A DNA stretch of 64,000 nt from Vermamoeba vermiformis (taxonomy: Eukaryota > Tubulinea > Echinamoebida): assembly GCA_045837725.1 (NCBI GenBank), contig JBEWZL010000266.1:248001-312000 (forward strand). The letters are read 5' to 3'. How positions within the stretch are numbered: position 1 is the stretch's first letter; each line of letters starts with the position of its first letter. A program made the translations under genes and the position numbers. Below are positions 46,358 to 57,681 of this stretch, one piece after another. The notes below the pieces were generated by a model that saw nothing but the letters and a program-made list of their open reading frames with translations, did no database searches and was not told where the DNA came from.

Positions 46358-48939
46358 ATGATGCAAGCTTTGTCTCGTTCTCGTGGTGTTTTGGTAAGTG
46401 GACGGGCACGAGGATCCGTGCGATCTGAAAGCTTTTCATTTCATGAATTTATAATATTAGCAAATACCATTGGCAGTCTCTTGAACTGTTATTATATTCG
46501 TTAATAACTTTAGAAATTATTATTTGCATTTTTGCTTCGGCTTAGTTATGTCGCGAAGGGATGCGAATCTAATTTTTTAATTCAGCTCAAAACCCTCAAA
46601 AAGAAGAAGGTTGTTAGCCAACAATCCCTCTTTGCTTTGGGCACTCGCCAATATGCGTAAGTAATTCCCAGCTAATTATTTGTGTTCACGATCCCAATCG
46701 CGACTCGTCGATCTTCAGTGACTTCATGCTAACTCAACTTGGTTTTTTTAGTACTGACCGAAGCCCTACTATTGGTATTGACTTGGGTACCACAAACTCT
46801 TGCGTTGCTGTTATGGAAGGTTCGCAGCCCAGAGTCATCGAAAACGCCGAAGGTCAAAGAACCACCCCTTCAGTTGTTGCTATTACAGAAGACGGCCAAA
46901 GACTCGTCGGTACTCCTGCCAAGCGTCAAGTAAGTTCTATTCCGCGTTTTATTGAACATTTGCTCCGGTGACGCAGATGTTTCGTCATCCGCACGTGGCG
47001 TGCTCACCGAAGCGTTTCAATAATTTAATTGTGCTCGGAGAATATTTGTGTAATTGGCTTTTTACTGCAAGGCTTAGTTTTATTTTCGTAATTCATCTTC
47101 TTCATTTTTAATGAATTTTGATCTGATCGGATTTGTTTGCAGGCCGTCACTAACCCCAGAAACACATTCTACGCCACTAAGCGTCTTATTGGTCGTCGCT
47201 TCGATGACCCTCACACCAAGAAGGATATGGAGTTGTCTTCATTCAAGATTGTCAGAGGCAAGAACGGAGATGCTTGGGTCGAAGATACTACTGGCAAACA
47301 ATACTCTCCCTCAGAAGTCGGTGCTATGGTTCTCACCAAGATGAAGGAAACTGCTGGTAAGTAACTGCTCTAGAAATAATGCGGCTTCGTTTTTTCTACC
47401 GCATCTCGCTTCGGATCGTAAACTTACATTTTATTCTCAGAGGCTCACTTGGGTCAAAAGGTCAAGAAGGCCGTCATTACAGTCCCTGCTTACTTCGACG
47501 ACGCTCAACGTCAAGCTACTAAGGACGCTGGTGTTATTGCTGGTTTGGAAGTCAAGCGTATTATCAACGAACCCACTGCTGCCGCTTTGGCCTATGGTGT
47601 CGGCAAGGACGCCGGTAAAACAGTTGCCGTCTACGATCTTGGTGGCGGTACCTTCGATATCTCAATTTTGGAAATCTCCAACGGTGTGTTCGAAGTCAAG
47701 GCCACTAACGGAGACACTTTCCTCGGTGGTGAAGATTTTGATAACCGCATCGTGTCCTTCATCTGCGACGAGTTCAAGAAGGAGACCAACATTGATTTGA
47801 AGAAAGACAGATTGGCCCTCCAACGTATTAAGGAAGCTGCCGAAAAGGCCAAGTGCGAGTTGTCCTCGACCATCAACACTGAAATCAACTTGCCTTTCAT
47901 CACTGCCGATGCTAGCGGTCCCAAGCACTTGAACTTGAAGGTCACTCGTGCCAAGTTCGAGACTTTGGTTGCCGATTTGATCGAACGCACTGTCGACCCT
48001 TGCGTCAGATGTATGAAGGACGCTGGTGTCAAGGCCGAAGAGCTCGGTGAAGTCATCCTCGTCGGTGGTATGACTCGTATGCCCAAGGTCGTCGAAACTG
48101 CCCGCAAGATCTTCAAGCGTGAACCTTACAAGGGTGTCAACCCTGACGAAGCCGTCGCCATCGGTGCTGCCATTCAAGGTGGTGTCTTGGAAGGTGAAGT
48201 CAAGGACGTGCTCTTGTTGGACGTCACTCCTCTGTCCCTCGGTATTGAAACCCTCGGTGGTGTCTTCACTAAGTTGATCATGGCCAACACTACCATCCCC
48301 ACCAAGAAGTCTCAAGTCTTCTCCACTGCTGTCGACAACCAGCCCTCCGTCGAGCTCAAGGTCTTGCAAGGTGAGCGTCCTATGGCCGCTGACAACAAGT
48401 TGTTGGGCCGATTCGAGTTGACTGGTCTCCCTCTTGCCCCCAAGGGTGTTCCTCAAATCGAAGTCACTTTCGACATTGATGCCAACGGTATCGTCAACGT
48501 CTCTGCCAAGGACAAGGCTACCGGCAAATCTCAACAGATCCGCATTCAATCCTCTGGTGGTTTGACTCCTGATGAAATCGAGCGTATGCGACAAGACGCT
48601 GAGCGCAATCGTGAGTCCGACGAGGCCAAGCGTGCTTCTTCTGAGGCCCGCAATGAAGGAGAGGGCTTGATCTACAACGTCGAGAAGAGCATCTCTACTT
48701 ACGACAAGGTCTTGAGTGCTGAAGACAAGAAGTCTTTGCAAGACAAGATTGCCGAAATCAGATCCGCCATCGACGCTTCTGACGCCGAAAGAATCAAGGC
48801 CGGAAATGCTGCCTTGCAAGCCGAGTCTAACCGCGTGTTCGAACAAGCTTACAAACGACAAGCCGAACAGGGTGGTAACCAAGGTGGTGCTCAACAAGGC
48901 GAGACTGTTGACGCTGACTTCAACGACGTCAAGAAATAA
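46358..48939 (+). CDS. Mitochondrial HSP70 (HSPA9/Ssc1 type), 665 aa
   Basis: Five exons: 46358-46393, 46586-46656, 46752-46929, 47143-47356, 47441-48939. Exons 1-2 give a basic presequence ([25 protein letters not shown]). ATPase domain: [45 protein letters not shown]; the DnaK/mitochondrial-type [15 protein letters not shown] and [11 protein letters not shown] are clear. Substrate domain: [20 protein letters not shown] and [16 protein letters not shown]. The C terminus is Gln/Gly-rich and ends [10 protein letters not shown], as in DnaK rather than EEVD or KDEL forms. Role: protein import motor and folding in the matrix. Introns cluster at the 5' end; codon choice is strongly C/G-ending, as expected for a highly expressed gene. 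Confidence 0.96.
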
Positions 48940-49055
48940 GCGGATTTAGATCGAAACAGAAATTTTGTTAAAATAGTTTAATACCTCTGCGACGATAAAG
49001 CGAAAAACCAATAAAAATCGAAATTGATATAGCTTGAGTAATAGTAGCTCTTTAT

Positions 49056-50240
49056 TTACCAGCAAATAGCAGCTAACAGCAAGGCCAGCAATCCAACAGT
49101 TGGCTTCAACATGAAAGCAGGAGAAACTCCATGCGCGACCACATCCAAGATTTGTTCATTGAAAGTGTTGCAAGAATATGTACCAGTATAGCCATTCAGC
49201 TCGTAACATCCTGCTGTTCTCGTAGTTCTGCTCTGGCAAGTGCCGCCACAGGTGTTGCTGCATTGACGTTGAGAGCTCATGCTGTTAGCGTCGCAAGTAT
49301 CGTAGTAGCGCCAGCTATCAGTTTGACCGTTTGGAGTTGGAATGCACTTGTTCATATTGTCTAAAAAAACGTTCGTTAACTGGATGCGTAAATGAAAAAA
49401 TACAAGCAACTTACAAACGTAAAAATACGAAGCGCCTTGAATGTTAGTGCAGTTGTTGCTTTCAGGACCGCGGTAGATAATCTCGGCAGTGTAGTTCGCA
49501 GGAAAAGTTTTAATGTAGTCGCGCAGGCTCGTAACGCAGACCAAGGTGTACGATGTCCCAAGCAGATTTCCAGAATCAATAATGCACGTGGGTGTCGTGG
49601 AAACAGCACAAGAACTACTGAGCTGCAATTGTAAAGTAATTACTAAATTTTCTTTATTCTCGATTTCAGTTATAGCGCACAGCCTAAATTAATTTTACTA
49701 AAATTTGTTAATTTTACTAATTTTAGCTAAATTAACTATTCAACTAATATCTCTGATTTCGTGCGATACGCCACTTGCAGCCTGTCCTTGTTAATGAAAG
49801 CAGAACACAAAGACCCTAAGTACATTCGAACCAGAGCCTTTAACAGGCGGTGTTGCTCGAAGTACGCGGGGTCAGCACGGGGCAGGAAATTAGAATTTTT
49901 ATTAAATTAGTAAATGTGTATTTTTGTATTTAACTGTCCTAACATTACAATGCGTAATGTTAAGTTAACAAAAATTCATAAAAAAAATTTGGGTTGAGCA
50001 CTATAACTGAAATCGAGAATAAAATATTTTATAAAAATGAAATTTTTTAAAGTTGTCGGAATAAACCTCCAAGCAAGCCTTTCAAGGTAAGATAAAACTA
50101 CTTACTAAAGCGCCGATAACAAGAGGCTCTCCTTGGCAAGAGTTGCCTGCGTATTGGATCATTAAGCTCCACCTGTTTCCACCAAGGTGCGAAGCTATCG
50201 CTGCACCAATAAGGGCGATAAAAAGAATCGACTTAATCAT
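49056..50240 (-). CDS. Secreted cysteine-rich protein with GPI-type tail, paralogue A, 215 aa
   Basis: Three exons: 50240-50106, 49622-49415, 49360-49056. Signal peptide MIKSILFIALIGAAIAS, then GNRWSLMIQYAGNSCQGEPL. The mature part has a dozen or more cysteines (SSCAVSTTPTCIID, NNCTNIQGASY, NKCIPTPNGQTDSWRYYDTC, QCSNTCGGTCQS, GCYELNGYTGTYSC) and a hydrophobic end (LKPTVGLLALLLAAICW) suited to GPI attachment or membrane anchoring. Extracellular protein of unknown function; I know no named family. Its first intron is 483 nt because it carries a TIR element (49653-50023). The paralogue at 50374-51148 has a 102-nt intron at the same place. Confidence 0.75.
49653..50023. mobile_element. TIR element (MITE-like), about 371 nt, in an intron
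   Basis: The left end (from 49653) reads TTTATTCTCGATTTCAGTTA and goes on TAGCGCAC; the right end (to 50023) is its reverse complement with one mismatch in the first 25 or so bases, and weaker pairing continues for about 40. The intron here is 483 nt against 102 nt in the paralogue; the 381-nt excess matches the 371-nt element. No clear target-site duplication was seen. It has no transposase, so it is non-autonomous; it contains a coding-looking segment of host type. Confidence 0.7.
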
Positions 50241-50373
50241 TAGAAGCAGATTTGTGCTAGCTTGACGTAAAAGTTAGTACAAAAAAATACGTTTTGGCCA
50301 CGCGTAAATGTTGCTATTTTTGTTTATTACCATATAAGGAAATAACGCGCCAAAAAACGTGTTTATCAAGTTA

Positions 50374-51148
50374 TCAAATCACACTAAGCATAAATACTAC
50401 GAGAAGAATGACTAGGATTGCCGGTTTTAACGCAGATGCGGGAGCAACTACATCCAAGATGGATTCAGGGATGCTGTTGCAATAGTACGTTCCAGTGTTA
50501 ACAGTAGAGCTAGCTGACAGCTGGTAGCATGATCCTTGGGTCTCGCGAGAGAAAGGAAATGAGCAGGAGTTGCAGGAAGTGGTTGTGCAGTTTGTTGCCG
50601 CGTTCATTACAGTAGCGTTGCAAGAAGAATAGGTTCTCCAACTATTGCCATTTACACCATACGGAGTAGGAATGCAGGTATTCAAGCCATCTGCGAGTGA
50701 GAGGTTAGGCTAAATCGATTGATCCAGTTCGATCGTTGTACACATCCATACACCTATAACGCCCTGAGGATTGGTGCAATTATTACCCTCCGAACTACGG
50801 TAGACTACTTCCGTAGCGTAGTTCTTTGGCAGAGTTTTAACAAAGTTGCGAAGAGTGCTAACGCAAACTTGAGTGAACGATGTGCCTTCGTTGGGAGCGA
50901 CATCAGGCAAGCAAGTAAGAGTGGTACTAGGAACGCACGAATTGAGCTGCAATATTAATTAATTCCTTTTTTAAAATTGTAAGGCGGATTTTTACTCCGC
51001 ACCGATTTTCGGCTAAATACGAACTTAGTTCAATGTAAATGTACTTACCACGGCACTGACTAAGATAGGATCTCCTTGACAAGAATTGCCGCTGTAAGTG
51101 TAGAGAATATTCCAGCGGTTAGGTCCAAGATGGCTGGCCAGAGCAACG
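50374..51148 (-). CDS. Secreted cysteine-rich protein, paralogue B, 5' end not found
   Basis: Three exons: 51148-51049, 50946-50754, 50690-50374. Aligns along its length with paralogue A: ASHLGPNRWNILYTYSGNSC, TTLTCLPDVAPNEGTSF, YRSSEGNNCTNPQGV, TCIPTPYGVNGNSWRTYSSC, CYQLSASSTVNTGTYYC and a hydrophobic tail (PAILVILLVVFMLSVI). The first exon shown starts mid-codon at a good acceptor and lacks an initiator; on this strand no ATG with a usable donor lies between 51149 and 51374, where the divergent LYR gene begins. Either the signal-peptide exon has been lost, or it is elsewhere or very short. Confidence 0.65.
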
Positions 51149-51374
51149 CTAACCGGTTAATATACAATTTAAATTTGTGGTTTTTGTGGCTTCGGAGACC
51201 TACCCTTAATTTGGTAATTTGGGTGTAAAAACTCCTAACGGATGTGACCGATGCAGTGATTGATAGTGATTTAAAGCAATAAAATGAACTACTAAAATGG
51301 TTATCAAAGGCTATGACAATTTGTTTTCGTAAGCGCGAAGTTCGAGTGGAACTTACAATTATTTTGTAGCTACC

Positions 51375-52008
51375 ATGGCAACACAACAGCTGCGACGAAA
51401 TGTATTGTCTCTGTATAAGAGCCTATTAAAAGAGACGAAAGGTTGGCCCTACTATGTTGAACGCTCTGAGCGAAGTATCAGAGGTCACATCACATCCACG
51501 ATCAGATCTGAGTTCAGCAAAAACAAAGGCCAGCAGAACCCTCAAGTCATTAAAGAACTGATTGAAAGTGGTGAAAAGGAGCTGAAGATGATCAAAGAGC
51601 TGAAGAATGACAAGTTTTACAGAAAGGTAAGTGACCTAACGCGACTAGATCTGACTTAAAATTTCTTTCAAATATTTTAATATGCAATCCATACTGTTTA
51701 TGAATTATGGGATATTTATTTATGAGCGTACTAATTTTGCTTAATATTTTTTTCGATTTTTTTCGAGTGAATTTCTAGATCTTCCCGCATCATTCAAATC
51801 GATCGCGCTAGCACCTTTTTAATTAGTATAAATATTAATTGACATATAGTACCCGTTGAAGCACAAAGAAGTTCCCTCGATGGCACGCAAATCCCGTCAA
51901 TTATTATCGACCCAGGCTCAGACTGAAAAGAAGAAAGGTCCTGGCTTATTTATGCGCTTTGCAACGTTATTATTCTCCAACAAAAGCGGTAATAAGCCCG
52001 CGAACTAA
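51375..52008 (+). CDS. LYR-motif (complex I LYR-like) small protein, 136 aa
   Basis: Two exons, 51375-51626 and 51850-52008, with a 223-nt intron. The N terminus RRNVLSLYKSLLKETKGWP has the L-Y-K/R start of the LYR fold; TSTIRSEFSKNKGQQNPQVI and ELIESGEKELKMIKEL follow the usual three-helix pattern (basic helix, F-x-x-N, then a long helix). LYR proteins assist Fe-S delivery or respiratory-complex assembly in mitochondria with acyl-carrier protein. The second exon is basic (MARKSRQLLSTQAQTEKKK) and ends in a hydrophobic patch. Subfamily not assigned. Confidence 0.65.
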
Positions 52009-52140
52009 TCTTGTGCTGAGATCCAAATCCGATCTCACCAATTTTTCTTGTGAATACTCCTTGTTTTATATAAATTGTTATCTAATAATATAGGTGGTTT
52101 AATATCTACATTTAATAGTTTATTTTAGGCAGATCTAGCA

Positions 52141-54070
52141 TTACCAAATACTTGTGTCCAGCTCCAAGTACGCGCGATTTTCCAAGAATTCAATCGCTTC
52201 TTGGCTCACAGAGGTTCGCCTCAGTGAAAGGTACTCCAGCTGTTCGAGTTTAGTCAAGTGCGCGAGTCCCAGATCTGACAGAGGAGTTGCATAAAACGAG
52301 GCTCGTCGCAGCTTGGTGAAGTGTTTGAAATGCACAGCACCACCCGAATCGAATTCTTTTTGTTGTCGAATGTTGAGCTCTTTCAGATTGATCAGTGTAG
52401 TCAGCTTCCCAAGGCCCTCGTTTGTCATTGGTGACAGTTCGAGTGACTCTAATTGCGTTAACTTTGCAACAGTTTCGTAGAATTTGTCGGTGTCGCTGAT
52501 TGGACCAGAAATGGACAAGACGAGTGACTTGAGGTTCGTAAAACTTGAAATTTTTGGACTAAATTTCAACGATGACACGTGCAGCCGTTCAACTCCTGGC
52601 GAAACTGCGTCTAAGAATTCTAGGTCCTCGCCTAAAAAGGAAATTTAATTTAACTGCAGCTATGGATTACAATCGCCAGTAACTTACCACGATTTTGTTG
52701 TACGTCCAAACACTTCAAGTTTTTCAGTTTGGCCAAGTGCGGCATAATTGCGGTATGAGCAGGAAAGTGCGGCAATATTTCAAGTTCCTATTCATAAAGG
52801 AGTTAGAACTACTGTCAGATCTACCGACTAAATTGTTGTCATAGAAGCTTACTTCCAATTGCGTCAGCTGACCGATCGCGTTCCAATGCGTGTCTTTAGT
52901 AGCGGCTGTGTCAGAGAGTTTGAGGACTTTGATGTTGGTCAGTGCACTGAGGGACTCGCCATTGTTGCATTTACTCAGCTGAGCGGATCTCAAGTGCTTC
53001 AATGAACCCAACGCAGTCACTATCCAATGTCAAGTTAATATGGTCGTGAGATTAGAAGTAATAAGGCTTGTCTTACGAGTAGTGACTTTTGCGGCAACAA
53101 AACATTTGTTTTCCAAATTAGGCAAGGAGTTGACAATGCTGTCCAAATCTTCGTTCGACATGTCTTCTAGCGAAAAAAAGGTAAGTATTTTATAAGCAAA
53201 GTGCTGTACTATGCTTGACTTACTTTCCAAATCGCCGTTAATGTTCAAACTCGTCAATTGAGTCAAGTTTTGGAAGTTTAATATCTTTCTAATGCGTGTA
53301 TTATGGAGATCTAAACTCTTCAATCGCGTTAATCGTTCGATTGGTGACACATCTGCTGGAGGTTGTGTGTTCCGCATTGAAAAATATTCCAAATTAGGAA
53401 ATAACTTGAGTAGTTCGAGAGAAGTTATTGTTCTGTAGATCGAGAGGCGAGTAATATTCGTATTAACGGCTGGATTAAACAGATATAATTAATAACTGCG
53501 CTCAGTTGGCAATCGCCGGTTTGACAAAAAGCTTACCACATCCGTTAAAATTTTCGATATGAAGGTCATTCAAGATTAGTTCTTCAAGACCGCTGTCTCC
53601 TTCTAAAGCGGCCTTCAAGCAATCCGTGCAATCTTTGCAATGGCTTACAGTCTTCCCAGGTCCGAAAGGTACGAGCACGGGTACGCTTATAATATTACCT
53701 TCCTTGTGTTGTTTGTTGTGAATGTTTGTCAGATCCAGCGAATTAACGAAACAGTTATGCAGCAAGAATCGAATTGATTCAGGAGTAACGTTTTGATGTC
53801 GCTTCAGCTGCATTAAGAAGAACTTTCTGAATTTGTCGTCACCAGGGGTGTATCCTTCTTCATTGCCTGTAGCAACTAGACAGTAAGTGAACGAGCATCA
53901 CATTTTCCAGTACAAAACGGAAATTTCATCTTTTGGTGGTCAAACTTCGGTCAACGCATTAGAAATAAAGCACCGAATAGCTTACCGGTAAATTTGCGCT
54001 TCACCAAATGCATGAATGCAGTGTCGAACAATTTGTAGTTGAGGTTCTTCTTGAAATTGCCGGATCCCAT
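52141..54070 (-). CDS. Leucine-rich-repeat protein, about 502 aa
   Basis: Seven exons: 54070-53986, 53866-53537, 53469-53224, 53166-53077, 53019-52853, 52787-52688, 52631-52141. Repeats of LxxLxxLxLxxTxI type fill most of the chain: LTRLKSLDLHNTRIRKILNF, LTQLTSLNINGDL, GSLKHLRSAQLSKCN, LTNIKVLKLSDTA, LAKLKNLKCLDVQQN, LTQLESLELSPMT, LINLKELNIRQQ and LEQLEYLSLRRTSVSQEAI. The N-terminal part has a CKDCTDCL cluster. LRR proteins bind partners; no catalytic part is seen. The start is uncertain: coding-like sequence (KTRRILHCYEDKVSEQ) continues upstream of the ATG at 54070 to an acceptor near 54135, but I found no initiator that joins it. Confidence 0.7.
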
Positions 54071-54199
54071 CTGTTCGCTGACCTTATCTTCGTAACAATG
54101 CAGGATACGACGAGTTTTCGTTTTAATATCTGTTAGTTAATTGTATTAGAAGAGCTCTATTACCTAGTACTTCACCGCATCCTTCGTTTTTTCATCTAG

Positions 54200-55200
54200 C
54201 TACGTACTGTCCTCAGTTATGATCGCCGTTACTCGCCATAGTGGCTCATCGCCACTGCTCTCGTATCTGTAATCATAGCTTGCACCAGGTCTGCCCCATA
54301 GTTGAACAAACACAGTGCCTGATAAAGTCCATCTTTAGCAACAAAAATCTCAAAGCGTAGAGCTCTTACCGTCTGCTATTTGAAGCTGTGGTAGATGAAC
54401 GACAGTGAGCCATTCAGGCTGCATATTTACGTCATTTGGTATGCTTGTTCCGTATAGCTAAATTAAATTAGCAAGTCTTGAACGAATCGGATCTGATTAA
54501 GTACAAAGACTAAAAATAGGAATTGAAGTGTGTAATCATCTATGAATAATACCTTACGCAGCTCGTCCATATGACGTTCCGTGAGTATAGGCATTGGGTT
54601 GTTCCATCGAAACAGCGGACGTCACGGTTCTACCTATAATCTCGGCTACGTCAAGCAGTGCAGCTTGATCTAACGTAATTAATGTCAATAGAGGAATATG
54701 GAGCAGTGGTCTCAAATTGTACCTTGCGCTAATAGTTTTGCACGGTAAACTGCTCGGATCTTGTTATAAATCTCCAGGTCAGCAGTTCTTCCTTCTGAAA
54801 GCAAATAATATACTGATAAATAACGCAAAATAGCGAATTCGTCGTACCGCCGGCAACGAAAATTAAGAATTTTTTAAACGGATCTGGTATTGGATGCGTC
54901 GAGATCTTGGGTACTGTAGTGCCTATAACCATGTATACTCTAAGCATACTCAGTTTAGCATTTTTAAAAAATTCTAGTCTTGATTACGATTTTTCAATTC
55001 AAATTAAAATTGAAAAATCAATATTCTTACTCTTCGTCAGGTGTTTGACATAAGCAAGGTAATTGATATATCTGTCTCACAGAGTACCAACATCCCATCC
55101 AGGAATTCTGTGAGTCGTTTTGATTCAAAACAGCGAGGATCCTCTGCTCTAAGGCAGAGTCCCCGCAAGGAATGAATAACGATGGCCTTTCTGCCTCCAT
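54200..55200 (-). CDS. Protein of unknown function with a frame conflict
   Basis: Supported exons: 55200-55031 (MEAERPSLFIPCGDS... LCQTPDEE), 54939-54848 (VYMVIGTTVPKISTHPIPDP), 54794-54723 (GRTADLEIYNKIRAVYRAKL), one from 54669, then 54457-54370 (YGTSIPNDVNMQPEWLTVVH) and 54318-54200 (VFVQLWGRPGASYDYRYESS). Exon 4 is the problem. Its frame reads VAEIIGRTVTSAVSMEQPNA and ends YGRAA*, while the frame that splices into exon 5 reads RWNNPMPILTERHMDELRK. No splice pair reconciles them. Either there is one inserted or deleted base near 54600-54640, or two overlapping genes, or alternative donors five bases apart. Family not recognised. Confidence 0.5.
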
Positions 55201-55438
55201 TGGAATCTCCTTTTCTTGTTATTTGCGTTAAGTATAATCAATAAGATCTTGCAACGTTTTTTTTGACGGCCAAAGAATTTTCAAGCCACGTGGGTGTAAA
55301 ATCACGTGACTTCCACGATCGTAGCGTGGTTCAAGCGTCCTTTTATTACGAACAGATAGGTTAAGTATGGCTCGTTCTGCTTTTCGCTGAACTGACCACG
55401 TGGGCTTTCTACATGGTCCTGCGGTGGTATTTGCTTTC

Positions 55439-57279
55439 CTAATACACTTGATGGACATACGGGGAGACCTGCGGGAACATGACAGCAACTGTAGTCTGTA
55501 TCTCTTCAGTGCAACCTGACGCGAAGTCCCTCATTTCTAGGTCACTGTAGAATAAACGTATGCTCAGTAATTAGCTCGGACGATTATCACAGAATTCTTA
55601 CCTGAGTGGAACGCCGCAGAAGACTACAGCAGCTAATCCTTGAATGGTTAGCGTGAACTCGCCTCCTTTGTCTTCTTTTGACACGGCCAACGTGCCTAAT
55701 TAACCACAATTAATTTAGTTAAACGATTGATCGTTATAATTGTGGTCTTACCGTCTTTGCGCGATTCAAATTTGAAGTAGCCATTGTTCCACTGGCAGTC
55801 TTCATCAATTATTTTAGCCACGAATTGCAATCCTTTGTGAGCAGCTTCGAATGAAACGCTGATTCCTGCCAGTTTCTCGACACTAATTACTCTTCCCATT
55901 GGTTGCGACCTTAGTCAAAAGTCAGCTTTTTTTACATTAATTAAACTCGCTCGCTTTTATTCATACCTCGCTGGTGTTTCAGGTCGATCAATTTTGCCAT
56001 GGACATCGTTCAAATCATTAACCCAGAGCTCTGTGCTGGTGTTTGGAGGCAAGTGGAGATGCACCTCGCTCACTTGATCGCCGTGTAAGGCGATGAACTG
56101 TAGCAACTGGTATTTGCCTAATTTGGCAATCAGTATCTATATAGTCAGTCAATGTCGGGTACGTACTGTTAGAGTTCAAATAATCGAACCACTTGATGCA
56201 CATTTGCGTGCGCAGTCCTTTCGTGTTGTAGACCATCGCACCAACAATGGCATTCGCTTCATACCCAGGTGAGTACTATATAGATAAATATACTTAAGGC
56301 ATGGACTTACATGTATCTCGAGCAAAGGCAACATAGAATTTGTCCGGCAAAATGAGCAATCTGTTGCGATTGTTTGCGTCAAACAGCGTCATGCCATGAA
56401 CGTCCTTTTGAACTTTGTGCAAGAAATCGTAGTACTCGTTTAGTGTATCAGTAGTGAGCTCGGCGTGCGTAATTGTGCCTTCAATCTTCTTGTTTTTGAG
56501 AAGTGGTTGCAGTTGTAACGGATTGAAGATCTTCAAGATCTGCATTGGGAAATTAAAGTATCCTAATCGTTGATAGAAGCTATCTTTGAACGGATATAAT
56601 CCTGAGATTGCATAGCCCTTCTCGTAAGCTTGTTTGAAATGTTCTTTTAGCAAACTCCGCACGAGACCATTGCGGCGTACTTCGGGGTAGGCGCAAACGG
56701 ATCCGAGGCCGTAGCAAGACAGGATTTTACCTAAATAACATTAGGGATTATAAATAACATCAGTGCAGATAAATAGATGATGTGTCTGATAAGACTCTGA
56801 GTTTCGGATCAGATGACGTTTCAGACCAGTTCAATCTTAGAGAACTTACCGCGAATGGTTTGGCTCATTGGAATGCCAACGGAGGAGGCTACTGGCTTGC
56901 GGCTTGACTTGTCTTTAAAGTAGATCACGTTACATTTGGTCAAGATGTTGCAGTATCCTTGACGAGAAGTGGTGTTTGAAAGTTCATGAGGTGCTGCTTT
57001 GAAGCAGTAAATTGCAATCTCGTAGAGCAGATCCGCCTAGCACGGTCAATATTGCGTCAATAATTGGAATATTCGTTTGACAATGCTAATAATAAAAAAA
57101 TCTCATAACCAGAATAATAGCTTAATTTCGTGTTGGAGTTAAATAGGATCATGTTACAAAAATATTAAAAATTGTTGGGACGAAAATAATGTGCTTGATC
57201 TGTCACCTTCTGATCTTAACAGCCGTACCTCTTCGAGGGACACCATATTAACCATCTGATAATTCTCTAACGCAGTCAT
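55439..57279 (-). CDS. Eis-like GNAT N-acetyltransferase, 418 aa
   Basis: Eight exons: 57279-57229, 57036-56850, 56730-56311, 56256-56167, 56117-55967, 55909-55752, 55695-55602, 55544-55439. Features of the Eis fold: SVGIPMSQTIRGKILSCYGL, SVCAYPEVRRNGLVRSLLKE (acetyl-CoA loop, V-x-x-R-R-x-G-x-V-R), the second GNAT half with GLYPFKDSFYQRLGY, and a C-terminal sterol-carrier-like domain starting MGRVISVEKL and ending SDLEMRDFASGCTEE with FPQVSPYVHQVY. The aromatic C-terminal residue matches the catalytic carboxylate end of Eis proteins. In actinobacteria such proteins acetylate amines, including aminoglycosides; the substrate here is unknown. The intron load shows it is settled in this genome. 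Confidence 0.82.
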
Positions 57280-57681
57280 TTTGTAATTATGGCACCTGTT
57301 GTCACGCGTTACAGCTCAATGAAGGAAGTGAATAATTAAAGGATTGGCAAGATCTTTCCTATTTTTTTCTGTAACGATTCCGATTTCGATTCTTGCTCTA
57401 TTCTAGCGGTGGGCTATACGGGAAACTGGATCTAGCAGACCAGGCACGAATTAGTTGTTAAGTGCTTAGATCTTCAAAACTTTTTTTTGTGCTTGCACGC
57501 ACTTTATAAGAATCGTCCGTAGCTACCATTCTTGTGATCTTCGTTTGGTACTCGAAAATGTTTCAGATGGTAACAACAAGCACGTGGTTAAAACTTGCGG
57601 AAAGGAACAAGAAACGAAAATCGCGGCAGTGAATTGCTTATAAAAGCATTGCGCTTCAAATGAGGAGCCATTATTTTAATC
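57280..57681. other. Spacer of 402 nt, divergent promoters, nothing else recognised
   Basis: Between the starts of the leftward Eis-like gene and the rightward F-box/WD40 gene. Contains several poly-T tracts. I saw no coding pair, repeat or RNA gene. Confidence 0.4.

Noticed and set aside
47662-48897. 411-codon open frame antisense to mtHSP70
   Set aside because: Antisense shadow of the biased HSP70 coding exon.
49815-49850. TTCGAACC, a tRNA T-loop-like sequence
   Set aside because: No matching acceptor stem, anticodon arm or D-arm around it; it lies in the coding-like part of the TIR element.
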